DNA of 64,000 bases from Pseudonocardia autotrophica (GCF_000717175.1 NZ_JNYD01000015.1:191325-255324), one strand, 5' to 3'. Shown: positions 45,799-53,447, numbered from the stretch's first letter. The notes: generated from the sequence alone by a model not told the origin. Made by a program: numbers and translations.

Positions 45799-46152
45799 AT
45801 GGGCTCTCCGACATGTCCGCAGGTCCGTGAGGCGTCGCTCTCGGCGGTCGTCGCCGAGCTGCGCGAGCTCGCCGGCCGGATCGGCGACGCGCAGTTGCGC
45901 GCCGAGATCGTCGCGGGGTGCGACCGGCTCGGGGGCGACCCGCCGGAACTCGCCGACGCCCACCCCACCCCGCGCGAGCTCGACGTCCTCGCCCTGGCCG
46001 CCGCGGGCTGCCGCAACGCCGACATCGCCGGCCTGCTCGGCACCTCCACGAACGCCGTGAAGTCCCAGCTGCGGCGGGCCATGCGACGGCTCGGGGTCCG
46101 CACCCGGCACGCCGCCGTCAGCGCGGCGCGGGCCCGCGGCCTGCTGCGATGA
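45799..46152 (+). CDS. Small LuxR-type HTH protein, first of a tandem pair
   Basis: A 117-residue protein with a helical N-terminus (EASLSAVVAELRELAGRIGD) and a C-terminal LuxR/sigma-4-like HTH: PTPRELDVLALAAAGCRNAD, then IAGLLGTSTNAVKSQLRRAM. It lacks a receiver or other sensor domain. The start is ATG 45799, with GAGGTGGGGG upstream; a GTG at 45766 is an alternative. Its stop overlaps the next gene's start as ATGA, and the two proteins are paralogues with the same plan. They may work as a hetero-dimeric regulator. Confidence 0.75.
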   Translation: MGSPTCPQVREASLSAVVAELRELAGRIGDAQLRAEIVAGCDRLGGDPPELADAHPTPRELDVLALAAAGCRNADIAGLLGTSTNAVKSQLRRAMRRLGVRTRHAAVSAARARGLLR

Positions 46153-46511
46153 TCCCCGAGGGGCCGCTGTCAGCCGCCGATCGCGAAGAGGTGCGCCGGA
46201 TGTTCGCGCGGCTCCGGCGGGCCGCGACGCAGGAACCGGCGCTGCGCGGGCGGTTGACCGGGCTGCAGGCCCGGCTCGTCGAGATCGTCACGCCGGGCCG
46301 ACCCGCGACCGGTGCGCCGGCGCTGTCCGCCCGCGAGATCGACGTCCTCGCCCACACCGCCCTCGGCCTGCGCAACGGCGAGACCGCCGTGCTGCTCGGG
46401 GTGTCCGCGGAGACCGTCAAGAGCTACCTGCGCAGCGCGATGACGAAGCTCGACGCCCACACCCGGCACGAGGCGGTGCTGCGGGCCCGCGAGGGCGGCG
46501 CGATCCCCTGA
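46149..46511 (+). CDS. Small LuxR-type HTH protein, second of a tandem pair
   Basis: A 120-residue protein with the same plan as its upstream neighbour. An N-terminal helical segment (ADREEVRRMFARLRRAATQE) is followed by an HTH: LSAREIDVLAHTALGLRNGE and TAVLLGVSAETVKSYLRSAM. Sequence identity with the first copy is limited to the HTH pattern, so the duplication is old. Translation is coupled through the ATGA overlap at 46149-46152. Confidence 0.78.
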   Translation: MIPEGPLSAADREEVRRMFARLRRAATQEPALRGRLTGLQARLVEIVTPGRPATGAPALSAREIDVLAHTALGLRNGETAVLLGVSAETVKSYLRSAMTKLDAHTRHEAVLRAREGGAIP

Positions 46512-46521
46512 GCGGGTCCGC

Positions 46522-46640
46522 TCAGGTGCGGCGGTAGTGCAGCGCGACCGCACCGTGCGCGTGGATCTGGGTGCCGTACAGGGACCAGTCCGAGGCCGGG
46601 AGCTCGGCGTCGAACAGCCGGAGCCCGCCGCCGACCCTCC
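46522..46640 (-). pseudogene. 3' remnant of a dihydrofolate-reductase/RibD-C-family gene
   Basis: A reverse frame ending at the TGA 46522-46524 encodes VGGGLRLFDAELPASDW, a short linker, then GAVALHYRRT-stop. This matches the C-terminal strand pattern of small RibD/DHFR-like reductases (GGGxRLFD...xxHLRYR). Nothing upstream of about 46640 continues the family: the next gene's stop (CTA/TAG) is there. It is a truncated tail of about 39 codons, evidently a decayed gene. Confidence 0.55.
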
Positions 46641-46969
46641 TAGGGCCGGACCCGCACGACGACCTCGGCGTCGGTGACCCGCTCGACGCCGACGGTGAAG
46701 CCGCCGGCCTCGGTCTGGCCGCCGACCGGCACCCGGACCTGCTGGCCGGCGACCTGGATCTCGGCCACGTCGTTCTCCACGCCGACCAGCCGCGCCTCGA
46801 CCCCGAGGACGGAGACGGACGCGTCCCCGCTGCGCGGGAAGGTGACGGTGCAGCCGTCGAGCCCGCACTGGGTGCTCGACGACCCGCCCCCGCACCCGGC
46901 CAGGCCGAGCGTGAGGACGGCCGCGGCGAGGCCGGTCAGGAGCCGGCGGGATCTCGGGAGTGCGCGCAC
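46640..46969 (-). CDS. Small hypothetical lipoprotein
   Basis: A 109-residue protein starting at GTG 46969 with an N-terminal basic/hydrophobic signal (RRLLTGLAAAVLTLGLAGC) ending in the lipobox LAGC. The mature part is small and beta-rich (CTVTFPRSGDASVSVLGVEA; EIQVAGQQVRVPVGGQTEAG). I recognise no named family. No strong ribosome site precedes the GTG. It sits between a gene remnant and the small protein at 47016. Confidence 0.65.
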   Translation of the reverse strand: MRALPRSRRLLTGLAAAVLTLGLAGCGGGSSSTQCGLDGCTVTFPRSGDASVSVLGVEARLVGVENDVAEIQVAGQQVRVPVGGQTEAGGFTVGVERVTDAEVVVRVRP

Positions 46970-47015
46970 GGCCGAGATCCTAGCGCCGGGTTTGTCTGGT
47001 TCCGAGGCCGCCCGT

Positions 47016-47333
47016 TCAGAGCGCGGCCGCAACGGCCTCGGCGAACACACGGTCCGTGTCGTAGACCGGCTCCCAGGTCATGTGGGCGACGTGACCGTAG
47101 TTCTGCATGTGGAAGACCTGGTACGCGGCGAAGGAGTCCGGGTCGTCGACCTCGATGAGGACGTAGCCGCCCCACGCCGAGCCGAGGCTCTTCTGGTGCG
47201 CGACACCCTTGTCCACGTTGCCGTAGTTGCCGGTCCTGGCCATCGCCCGGAAAGCCTCGGCCCAGGCCGCGTCGATGTCGGCCTTGGTCGCGCCGTCGCG
47301 GTAGACGAACTTCTGCAGGTAGATCTGGCCCAT
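47016..47333 (-). CDS. Small dimeric alpha/beta-barrel-like (DUF3303/EthD-like) protein
   Basis: A 105-residue protein beginning MGQIYLQKFVYRDGATKADI, with a ferredoxin-like two-strand-helix pattern (GYVLIEVDDPDSFAAYQVFH). This resembles dimeric alpha/beta-barrel proteins (EthD, NIPSNAP, muconolactone isomerase-like). A GGGAGGGG ribosome site precedes ATG 47333. The role is not known. The family assignment is uncertain. Confidence 0.7.
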   Translation of the reverse strand: MGQIYLQKFVYRDGATKADIDAAWAEAFRAMARTGNYGNVDKGVAHQKSLGSAWGGYVLIEVDDPDSFAAYQVFHMQNYGHVAHMTWEPVYDTDRVFAEAVAAAL

Positions 47334-47416
47334 GACCCCTCCCGGTGCCTCCATCGGACCGGACGACGGTCCCCGGGGGCGCCGGCCGCGAATAGAGCCG
47401 GAGGGCCCCCGGCGCG

Positions 47417-47977
47417 TCAGGAGGCCACGTAGAGGGCGATCACGAGCAGCGGGGCGAGGACGTCGTACCAGAGGATGAAGCCGGCGTTGCCCGCCTCCCG
47501 GTTGCCCTGCCGCACGATCTGCACGACGTGCCCGACCGCGGCACCGAGGTAGAAGATCGCGAAGGCGAGCACGGCGGCGAGCTGGAACTGCCGGTCGAAA
47601 CCGCTGCCCGCGAGGATCCCGAGCACCCCGATCAGCACCCCGGCCAGCCCGACCTCCCGCTGGAACGGGTTGCCGGCCGGCCAGCCGATCGACCTCGCGA
47701 TGGGGTCGGGGAACATCAGGTGCCCGCAACCGACGATCAGCGAGTTGACGCCCGCGAGCCAGACCAGGGCGTTGAGCAGGCTCGCGGCGGTGAACCCGGC
47801 CCAGCCCGACGTCGCGACCTGCACGATCTCGGCCACGACGAACCCGGCGAGCCCGACGTGGGTCGTCATGCCGAGCAGCCGCAGGACGACCGGCGGCGGC
47901 CCCTGGTCCTCCTCGGCGGGCACGACCGGCAGCTCGGCCGTCGGCGGCGGGTCGACGGAGCGTTCGGGTACCGGCAC
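47417..47977 (-). CDS. DUF6790-like five-helix membrane protein
   Basis: A 186-residue membrane protein with five hydrophobic helices after a proline-rich 35-residue N-terminus. The characteristic block is IGWPAGNPFQREVGLAGVLI between helices 2 and 3, with further AFAIFYLGAAVGHVVQI. I chose GTG 47977 (VPVPERS), with GGGAGG just upstream, over the longer ATG 48046. No enzyme motif is seen. Function unknown. Confidence 0.75.
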   Translation of the reverse strand: MPVPERSVDPPPTAELPVVPAEEDQGPPPVVLRLLGMTTHVGLAGFVVAEIVQVATSGWAGFTAASLLNALVWLAGVNSLIVGCGHLMFPDPIARSIGWPAGNPFQREVGLAGVLIGVLGILAGSGFDRQFQLAAVLAFAIFYLGAAVGHVVQIVRQGNREAGNAGFILWYDVLAPLLVIALYVAS

Positions 47978-48112
47978 GTGTCCCTCCCGGCCTTGGGGTC
48001 CTGACGGCCGGTTCGCCGCGGGAGCGGGCGGCGTTAGCGGCGGCACGACGGCGCCCGTCGTGATCCACTGGCAGGGAAGTCCCCGCGACCGCGATCACCC
48101 GGGAGCCCGCCC

Positions 48113-49018
48113 GTGCCGCTCGACCCGCAGTTCCGCACTGTCCTCGACACCCTCGCCGCGGCCGGCTTCACCGGCCTGACCGATGGCGACGCGCTCACCG
48201 TGCGCGAGCGGTACCGGACGCTGGCACTGTCCCGGCGCGGGCCGGGGTTCGTGCCGGAGCCGGTCGCCGCGGTGGAGGACACGACGGCCGACGGGGTCCC
48301 GGTTCGGATCTTCATGCCGGCGCAGGACCGCGGGCTCGCCGTGGTGTACCTGCACGGCGGCGGCTGGGTGATGGGCGACCTGGACACCCACGACCCCCTG
48401 TGCCGCCGCGTGGCCAATGCGCTCGGCGCGGTCGTGGTGTCCGTGGACTACCGGCTCGCGCCCGAGCACCCCTTCCCCTCCGGGCTCGACGACGCCCTCA
48501 CCGTGCTGCGCTGGACGCTCGCCCGCCACCCCGACCGGCCGGTCGGCGCCGCCGGGGACAGCGCGGGCGCCTCGCTCGCCGCCGGCGTCGCACTGCGGGC
48601 GCGCGACGCCGGCCTCCCGCTGGCCGGCCAGCTGCTGTTCTACCCCGCCACCGACCCGGCGATGGCCTCGCCGTCGGTGCGCGACAACGGCGAGGGCTAC
48701 TTCCTCACCCACGCCGACATGGTCTGGTTCCTCGAGCAGTACGCGCCGGGCGGCGGGACCGGCGTACCCGAGGTGGACCTGCTGGCGGCCGAGGTGGGCG
48801 GGGTGGCGCCCGCCGTCGTCGCGACCGCGGAGTTCGACCCGCTCCGCGACGAGGGCGGGGCCTACGTCGAGCGCCTCGCCGCCGCGGGCGTGCCCGTCGA
48901 GCACCTGCCCGGGCCCGGCCTCATCCACGGCTACGCGGCCTTCCTCGGGGTCGTCGACGCCGCCGACGCGACGGCCGTGCAGGCCCTCGACTCCTTCGGC
49001 CAGGTGCTCACGCGGTGA
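48113..49018 (+). CDS. HSL-type alpha/beta hydrolase (esterase/lipase)
   Basis: A 301-residue enzyme of the hormone-sensitive-lipase group. The oxyanion motif is VYLHGGGWVMGDL (HGGGW). The nucleophile elbow is AAGDSAGASLA (GDSAG), with the Asp in TAEFDPLRDEG and the His in GLIHGYAAF completing the triad. Family members hydrolyse short acyl esters. The start is GTG 48113 with GGGAG upstream. No neighbours obviously share a pathway. Confidence 0.94.
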   Translation: MPLDPQFRTVLDTLAAAGFTGLTDGDALTVRERYRTLALSRRGPGFVPEPVAAVEDTTADGVPVRIFMPAQDRGLAVVYLHGGGWVMGDLDTHDPLCRRVANALGAVVVSVDYRLAPEHPFPSGLDDALTVLRWTLARHPDRPVGAAGDSAGASLAAGVALRARDAGLPLAGQLLFYPATDPAMASPSVRDNGEGYFLTHADMVWFLEQYAPGGGTGVPEVDLLAAEVGGVAPAVVATAEFDPLRDEGGAYVERLAAAGVPVEHLPGPGLIHGYAAFLGVVDAADATAVQALDSFGQVLTR

Positions 49019-49063
49019 ATCCGGCGGCCCGGGGAGGTGGTTCAGGGGCCCGCCCCGCTCCCG

Positions 49064-49510
49064 TCAGCCGACCGGCGCGAGGCGCTCCGCCCGCTCGAGC
49101 AGGGCGACGACGTCGTCGCGGGTGCGGTGCGGCGCGTCGTTCCACGCGGTGAGGTCGCGGATCACGGCCGCGCCCCACGGTCCGCGCAGCGCCGGCGCGC
49201 GCCGCCCGGCCGCGCCCGGCAGGCACCGCCAGACGTGCGCGATCCACGGCATCGCGTCCCGCTCGACGTTGACCAGCCGGCCCCCGCGGTGGGCCGCGAC
49301 GGTCAGCGCCGCCACCAGGCAGGCCTGCTCCACCTCGTCCGGCCGCGGCGGCCCGGCGAGCAGCCGCGCCACCCTCGACGGGCGGTTGTCCGTGCACCAG
49401 CCGTGCTGCAACCACCCGCGCTCCACGATCCCGCGGGCCACCGCGAGAACACTCCGCTCGGGCGTCCGGCGGAGAGGCCGGACCCCGGGCTCGACCAGAC
49501 AGACGGCCAT
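49064..49510 (-). CDS. DUF6197-like protein
   Basis: A 148-residue soluble protein. VARGIVERGWLQHGWCTDNR is the recognisable N-terminal part and AAHRGGRLVNVERDAMPWIA and DLTAWNDAPHRTRDDVVALLERAE occur in the middle and end. This agrees with DUF6197 proteins of actinobacteria, whose role is not known. The internal ATG 49510 is used because GGGAGGAGC precedes it. Start and end lie outside any operon. Confidence 0.7.
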   Translation of the reverse strand: MAVCLVEPGVRPLRRTPERSVLAVARGIVERGWLQHGWCTDNRPSRVARLLAGPPRPDEVEQACLVAALTVAAHRGGRLVNVERDAMPWIAHVWRCLPGAAGRRAPALRGPWGAAVIRDLTAWNDAPHRTRDDVVALLERAERLAPVG

Positions 49511-49756
49511 CGCCGCTCCTCCCGCTCGCTGCCCCACCTCGCAGTGTGGGCCGGGAGCCGCCTGCGCGGTAGGGCCTTCATCGCCGCTGCGGGCACACCG
49601 CCCGGACCGCGCCGACCAGCCTGACCACGTCGTCGGCGTGCAGGTGGACCGCGGTGAGCTTTACGGTCCCGTGGCGCGGCAGGTCGACCACGACCGGTTC
49701 GCCGAGGCCTACCGGCGGTGATACGTCCGGAGCCCCTCGCACGAGCATCGGGAGGA

Positions 49757-49861
49757 GAACCTCGCACCGAACCGGAGTGGCGGGACCTGCTCGCGAGCGC
49801 CGGGTTCCGGGTCGGGAGCATCGTCCCCGCAGGGCCGGGGCGGTCGGTGATCGAAGCGATC
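49757..49861 (+). pseudogene. C-terminal remnant of an O-methyltransferase
   Basis: About 33 codons encode EPRTEPEWRDLLASAGF, then RVGSIVPAGPGRSVIEA, which matches the C-terminal end of acetylserotonin-type O-methyltransferases. The complete relative at 56778 has ERTEEEYRRLLARAGL and PVSVLEA in the same positions. Upstream sequence is not methyltransferase-like, so only the end of a gene survives. Confidence 0.6.
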
Positions 49862-49904
49862 CGTCGAGATGAACATGGTGGTCGGCAGACGTTCATCTCG
49901 ACGG
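49861..49904. repeat. 14-bp perfect inverted repeat beside the methyltransferase remnant
   Basis: CCGTCGAGATGAAC (49861-49874) and GTTCATCTCGACGG (49891-49904) are exact reverse complements with a 16-base loop. It starts where the methyltransferase homology ends, so it may be the lost gene's terminator or the scar of an inserted element. Confidence 0.75.
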
Positions 49905-50018
49905 CCAGAGTCGGCCGCAGCCAGCCAGCCGGCGCGCACGGACGCGACCCTCCGACAGCACCTCGCCCAGCCGCCCCACACCGCGGTTCGACCAGCACCC
50001 CCGACCACCCACCGCCCC

Positions 50019-50663
50019 TCAGATCGCTCCGAGCAGCATGACCGCCATGGAAGCGGCAGCGATGAGGTGTGCGACGGCGGCGACCCGAGCCGTGCGCAGC
50101 GCGCCGAGCCGCGCACCCGCAGCCACCCGGTCCGAGCCGGCGCAGGGCGCGGCGGCGGGCGGACCGCCGACCGTGACCGGGAGGTGCGGCACGACCCGGT
50201 GCGCGGCGCAGGCCCAGCGGTCGCCGCACCGCATCCCGTGCCACGCGAAGTAGCCGACCAGCAGGAGCGACACCCCGGAGACCCAGATCGGCACACCGGC
50301 CACCGCTCCGTGCCCCGAGTGCCCGGCACTCGGCACCTGACCACCGTGCGGACTCAGGACCAGCATGAAGAGCATCGCGAGGCCGCAGACCACGTGGTGC
50401 GCGGCGTCGTCGGCGGCCGGGCCGTCGCGGAGGGCGGCGGCCGTGAACCAGGCGGCGCTGAGGCCGAACAGGACCGACCAGGCCACGGACGGCAACGGGT
50501 CGAGGGTCGGCGAGAACATCGAGGCCATCCCGAGAGCCATCGCGACGTGGGCCAGCTCCCCGGCGGCGGGGCGGCCGTCGCGTCGGGCGGTCACCAGACG
50601 GACGACGTGCAGCAGGCCCACGCCGACCAGGACCGCGGACACTCCGGCATCGAACCAGGCCAT
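50019..50663 (-). CDS. DUF5134-like multi-helix membrane protein
   Basis: A 214-residue protein with about six hydrophobic helices (AWFDAGVSAVLVGVGLLHVV to the end AVMLLGAI). It has His in several helices (LLHVVRLV, HHVVCGLAMLFMLVL, AHLIAAASMAV) and a Cys/His block MRCGDRWACAAH. This matches the actinobacterial DUF5134 pattern; a role in copper or heme handling has been guessed for related proteins but is unproven. ATG 50663 is used, after GGGACC. Confidence 0.75.
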   Translation of the reverse strand: MAWFDAGVSAVLVGVGLLHVVRLVTARRDGRPAAGELAHVAMALGMASMFSPTLDPLPSVAWSVLFGLSAAWFTAAALRDGPAADDAAHHVVCGLAMLFMLVLSPHGGQVPSAGHSGHGAVAGVPIWVSGVSLLLVGYFAWHGMRCGDRWACAAHRVVPHLPVTVGGPPAAAPCAGSDRVAAGARLGALRTARVAAVAHLIAAASMAVMLLGAI

Positions 50664-51201
50664 GGGCGGGCGGGTCCCTTCGTCGCGAGGAGATCTGGGC
50701 GGGCACCTCCGGAGAGTGCGTGACCCGGTGCGGGCCGTCACGAGAGAACTGCACCGTCTCCGCGTTCCGGACACGTTCCCGTCGCGGTACGAGCGCGCGC
50801 CCTTCTGGGCGGAGATGCCGGTCCCCGTGTCACCTGCATGACCGTGCGTCGAGACGCGATGACGAGTGCTTCACCGTGGAGCGCCCACGCAGTGAGATCC
50901 GCACGGACCTGCACGTCAGACGCGCATCGCTCCCCGAACCGACGCGCGATGCCGCCCCGCACCTGCCGCGCGACGACCGCACCGATGTGGGTGACGACCC
51001 CCGCGGGCGATCGCGGCGCGTGACAACACCCAGGTCAGCGCCCCGCGGCCCGAGCTTCTCAACCCTGTTCGTCATCGTGTGAGGGCGAGTTGACCCTGCC
51101 GTCATCGAGCGGCCCCGGTCCGGACACGCACACCGGGAGGGATCTCCCGCATCCGTCCGGCACCCCCGCCCGGACGTGACGTCCCGCGGAAGGAGCTCGG
51201 C
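50664..51201. other. 538-base intergenic region with no clear gene
   Basis: The stretch separates the DUF5134 gene from the first GlnR-like regulator. Reading frames here are short and have poor codon use. I see small hairpins (for example GGGAG-GGAT-CTCCC near 51139) and several GTGAC/GTCAC words but no spaced GlnR/MtrA box. The promoter of the regulator at 51202 must lie here; its ribosome site GAAGGAG is visible. Confidence 0.5.
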
Positions 51202-51867
51202 ATGGAGGTCCTGGTCCTGACCACCGCACCCGGCGGGCGTTCGGTGCTGCCCGCACTCGACCTGCTCGACCACACCGTGCGCGCGACGGCGCCGTCCGTC
51301 AGCGCCTTCCTCGACGCGGGGCGCTGCGACGTCGTGCTCGTCGACGGACGCCGCCAGCCACGGGCCGCCCTCGAGCTCGTGGCCCTGGTCGCGACGGCCG
51401 CGCGCGGCACACCCGTCGTGTTCGTCGCCGACGAGACCTGCCTCGCCGGCCTCCCACGAGGACTCGGCGTAACTCAGCTGGTCTTGTCCGACGCCGGCCC
51501 CGCCGAGGTCGACGCCCGGCTACGGCTGGCGCGACGACGGTCGGTCGACCCGCGACACGGTTCCGAGCATCCGGTCGTGGTGCGGGTGGGCCCGTTCGAA
51601 CTCGACCCGTACGCCTACACGATCCGGCTCCAGCACCGGCCGCTCCCGTTGACCCATCGGGAGTTCGAGCTGCTCGGCGCCCTGTTGGCAGAGGCCGGGC
51701 GCCCGTTGTCCCGGGAACGTCTGCTCGGTCTCGTCGACGGCGGCGGCGACGGGACCAGCCCGCGGGCGGTCGATTGCCACATCCGCGCCATCCGCGCGAA
51801 GCTCGGTGCGCACCGGAGCAGCATCCGCACCGTCCGCGGGCTCGGTTACCTGGTCGCCGCGGGGTGA
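51202..51867 (+). CDS. GlnR-like atypical OmpR-family regulator A
   Basis: A 221-residue protein. An N-terminal atypical receiver (about 1-105) has VLPALDLLDHTVRATAPSV and CDVVLVDGRRQPRAALELVA, matching GlnR-type orphan receivers rather than phospho-receivers (no acidic pocket pair). A C-terminal OmpR winged helix (about 130-220) has LTHREFELLGALLAEAGRPL and VDCHIRAIRAKLGAHRSSIR. GlnR-type regulators control nitrogen genes; these copies have diverged. It has an AAGGAGC ribosome site. Its end overlaps the end of the paralogue on the other strand by 22 bases. Confidence 0.88.
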   Translation: MEVLVLTTAPGGRSVLPALDLLDHTVRATAPSVSAFLDAGRCDVVLVDGRRQPRAALELVALVATAARGTPVVFVADETCLAGLPRGLGVTQLVLSDAGPAEVDARLRLARRRSVDPRHGSEHPVVVRVGPFELDPYAYTIRLQHRPLPLTHREFELLGALLAEAGRPLSRERLLGLVDGGGDGTSPRAVDCHIRAIRAKLGAHRSSIRTVRGLGYLVAAG

Positions 51868-52007
51868 CCCGCCGGCGCGCTCGTGCCGGGCGGCTGCCAG
51901 GGCAGCACGTACCCGTGCCCGCGCACCGTGCGCACCAGCCCGCGGTGCGGGCCGAGCTTCGCGCGGATGGCGCGGACGTGGCAGTCGACGGCGCGTGGGC
52001 CGGTCCC
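51751..52007. repeat. 65-bp imperfect inverted repeat formed by convergent paralogue 3' ends
   Basis: Bases 51751-51815 of regulator A and the reverse complement of 51943-52007 in regulator B agree at 57 of 65 positions, including 25 consecutive identical bases over CGCCATCCGCGCGAAGCTCG. The arms encode the HTH recognition region of each protein. As single-stranded RNA or DNA the 128-base-centred structure could form a long hairpin. Confidence 0.8.
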
Positions 52008-52556
52008 GTCCGTCCAGCCGTCGCACTCGCTCACCAGCTGCGCACGGGTCAGGGGTCGCCCGGCGTGCAACAGCAGGGCCTTGAGCAGCTCGAACTCGTG
52101 ATGGGTGAGGGCGAGCGGGGCGCCGTCGAGCGTCACCGTCCAGGCGTGGACGTCGAGGACGAAGGGCCCCACCGCGAGGACGGCCGCGGCGGCTTCGGGC
52201 TCCGGGTCGACCAGGCGACGACGGCCGGCCAGCCGCAGCCGGGCATCGATCTCCGCGGGCCCGGCCGAGGCCAGCACGAGCTGCACCACCGCGCAGTCCT
52301 CGTCGATCTGCGGCGCGACCAGCTCCTCGATCACCCCGATCACGGGAATCCCCCGCGCGGTCGCCACCAGCCCGCGGCTCAGCTGGCAGGCCGCGAAGGG
52401 CTGGGTGCGCCCGTCGACGAGGGCCGCGTCGCACCGGCCCGCCGCCAGGAACTCCTGGACCGAGGGCCGGCAGGTGCGCACGCGGTGCGGCAGGAGGTCG
52501 AGCGCGGGCAGGACGGCGTGCACGTCGGGGTTGGAGGTGAGCACCAGGATCTGCAC
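51846..52556 (-). CDS. GlnR-like atypical OmpR-family regulator B
   Basis: A 236-residue paralogue of regulator A, transcribed towards it. The receiver-like half has MQILVLTSNPDVHAVLPALD and CDAALVDGRTQPFAACQLSR; the winged helix has LTHHEFELLKALLLHAGRPL and VDCHVRAIRAKLGPHRGLVR. Proline/alanine-rich residues extend the C-terminus past the family end. It starts at ATG 52556. The tail-to-tail arrangement with A, their 22-base overlap and the inverted repeat make mutual transcriptional interference plausible. Confidence 0.88.
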   Translation of the reverse strand: MQILVLTSNPDVHAVLPALDLLPHRVRTCRPSVQEFLAAGRCDAALVDGRTQPFAACQLSRGLVATARGIPVIGVIEELVAPQIDEDCAVVQLVLASAGPAEIDARLRLAGRRRLVDPEPEAAAAVLAVGPFVLDVHAWTVTLDGAPLALTHHEFELLKALLLHAGRPLTRAQLVSECDGWTDGTGPRAVDCHVRAIRAKLGPHRGLVRTVRGHGYVLPWQPPGTSAPAGHPAATR

Positions 52557-53014
52557 GACTTCTCCCCGGAATGCGCGTCGACGGTTGCGGAACGACTAGA
52601 ACCATCCCCCCGAGATTCGCACAAGTCGTGCCCCGTGACCATTTCGTCAACACTCGCTCACGCGACCGGAATCCGATTCGTGATCGAGGCTCGCTGGCGA
52701 ACCTCGCCTTCGCAACCGTTGTGCGACAGCGTATGCCGACCAGCACCGATGCTCCGGTCGCATTTCCCTGACGTGCTCACACCTTCCCGGATCGGCCGGT
52801 GAGGGGAGCGATACGCCCTCGACACGAACGGCCACAATCGGGTGAAGGAAACGCGATTAACCGCGGCGTAACTGCGGCCCCACCGAACGCAACGGTCCTG
52901 CTGCTTCGCTCAGTGGCAGCCGGGGGCGGCAGGGCTCCCCGCTCCGCCCGGGACCCCGATCCGGGCGTCGGCCGCACCTCGGTTCGTTCCCCACGAAGTC
53001 AGAAGGAGACACAC
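52557..53014. other. 458-base promoter region, less GC-rich than its surroundings
   Basis: It lies between regulator B (reverse) and the small secreted protein (forward), so it must carry both promoters. No gene is evident. The central 52640-52880 part is poorer in G/C than the genes. An 11-bp-spaced TTAAC/GTAAC direct repeat (52857-52872) is the clearest element. Confidence 0.55.
52857..52872 (+). promoter_or_regulatory. MtrA/GlnR-type direct repeat (TTAAC-N6-GTAAC)
   Basis: TTAAC (52857-52861) and GTAAC (52868-52872) are 11 bp apart, one helical turn, the layout of MtrA/GlnR boxes (GTnAC-N6-GTnAC). The flanking bases continue the repeat (TAACCGCGG/TAACTGCGG). It lies about 140 bases before the secreted-protein gene. 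Confidence 0.4.
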
Positions 53015-53395
53015 ATGTCCGAGCGCCAGAGCGTTCTGCGTCGCGCCGGGAAGGCCGGCGTGCTCGTCGCCGGTGGCGTCATGGCCCTGTCGGCCGTCGC
53101 CGCGGGCACCGCGTCCGCCCACGAGGGCCACTCGGTCCCCGAGAAGGAGCCGGCCGAGGGCACGGCCAACCCGGCCGCCCCCGTCGAGGAGGTCGTCGGG
53201 CACGTCGTCGACGGCTTCGTGGCGCACTGGGGCCAGTACCACTACCAGCACAGCCTGGTCGAGAACGACATCCCGTTCGCGACGTCCGACCCGGTCGAGT
53301 ACGTCGGCATCCACACCCACATGGTCGAGATGATGACCGGCCAGGCGCCGATCCCGGACGAGTTCCCGATCGGCGAGGGCTACCCGCAGGTCTGA
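53015..53395 (+). CDS. Small secreted protein
   Basis: A 126-residue protein starting ATG 53015 after AGAAGGAGA. The signal peptide (RRAGKAGVLVAGGVMALSAV) is likely cleaved after TASA, just before HEGHSVPEK. The mature part is acidic, with His and Met-rich positions (HWGQYHYQHSLVENDIPF, GIHTHMVEMM). This could bind a metal, but no family is recognised. A 13-bp hairpin follows the stop codon. It precedes the nitroreductase operon by about 90 bases. Confidence 0.8.
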   Translation: MSERQSVLRRAGKAGVLVAGGVMALSAVAAGTASAHEGHSVPEKEPAEGTANPAAPVEEVVGHVVDGFVAHWGQYHYQHSLVENDIPFATSDPVEYVGIHTHMVEMMTGQAPIPDEFPIGEGYPQV

Positions 53396-53415
53396 TCCGG
53401 GCCCTCACCCCTCTC

Positions 53416-53447
53416 CCCCGCCCCGTGCAGTGCCGCGCGGGGCGGGG
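53416..53447 (+). terminator. 13-bp stem-loop after the secreted-protein gene
   Basis: Arms 53416-53428 and 53435-53447 pair (CCCCGCCCCG with CGGGGCGGGG, plus three inner pairs including one G:U) around AGTGCC. It lies just after the stop at 53395 and before the ribosome site of the next gene, so it probably separates the two transcripts. Confidence 0.6.

Larger units (their letters stand above)
49511..50018. other. 508-base stretch of decayed genes and repeats
   Basis: No intact gene of normal size lies here. It holds the tail of an O-methyltransferase (49757-49861), a 14-bp perfect inverted repeat (49861-49904), and on the reverse strand a 56-codon frame (49578-49748; VVVDLPRHGTVKLTAVHLHA) with coding-like codons but no ribosome site. 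The whole looks like an eroded region between DUF6197 and DUF5134 genes. Confidence 0.5.

Noticed and set aside
49578..49748. 56-codon reverse frame (VVVDLPRHGTVKLTAVHL)
   Set aside because: Codon use looks real but no ribosome site or known family supports it, and it overlaps the methyltransferase remnant, so it is described only within that region.
50664..51201. Possible GlnR boxes from several GTGAC/GTCAC words
   Set aside because: None is spaced by the required six bases to a GAAAC/GTAAC half-site.
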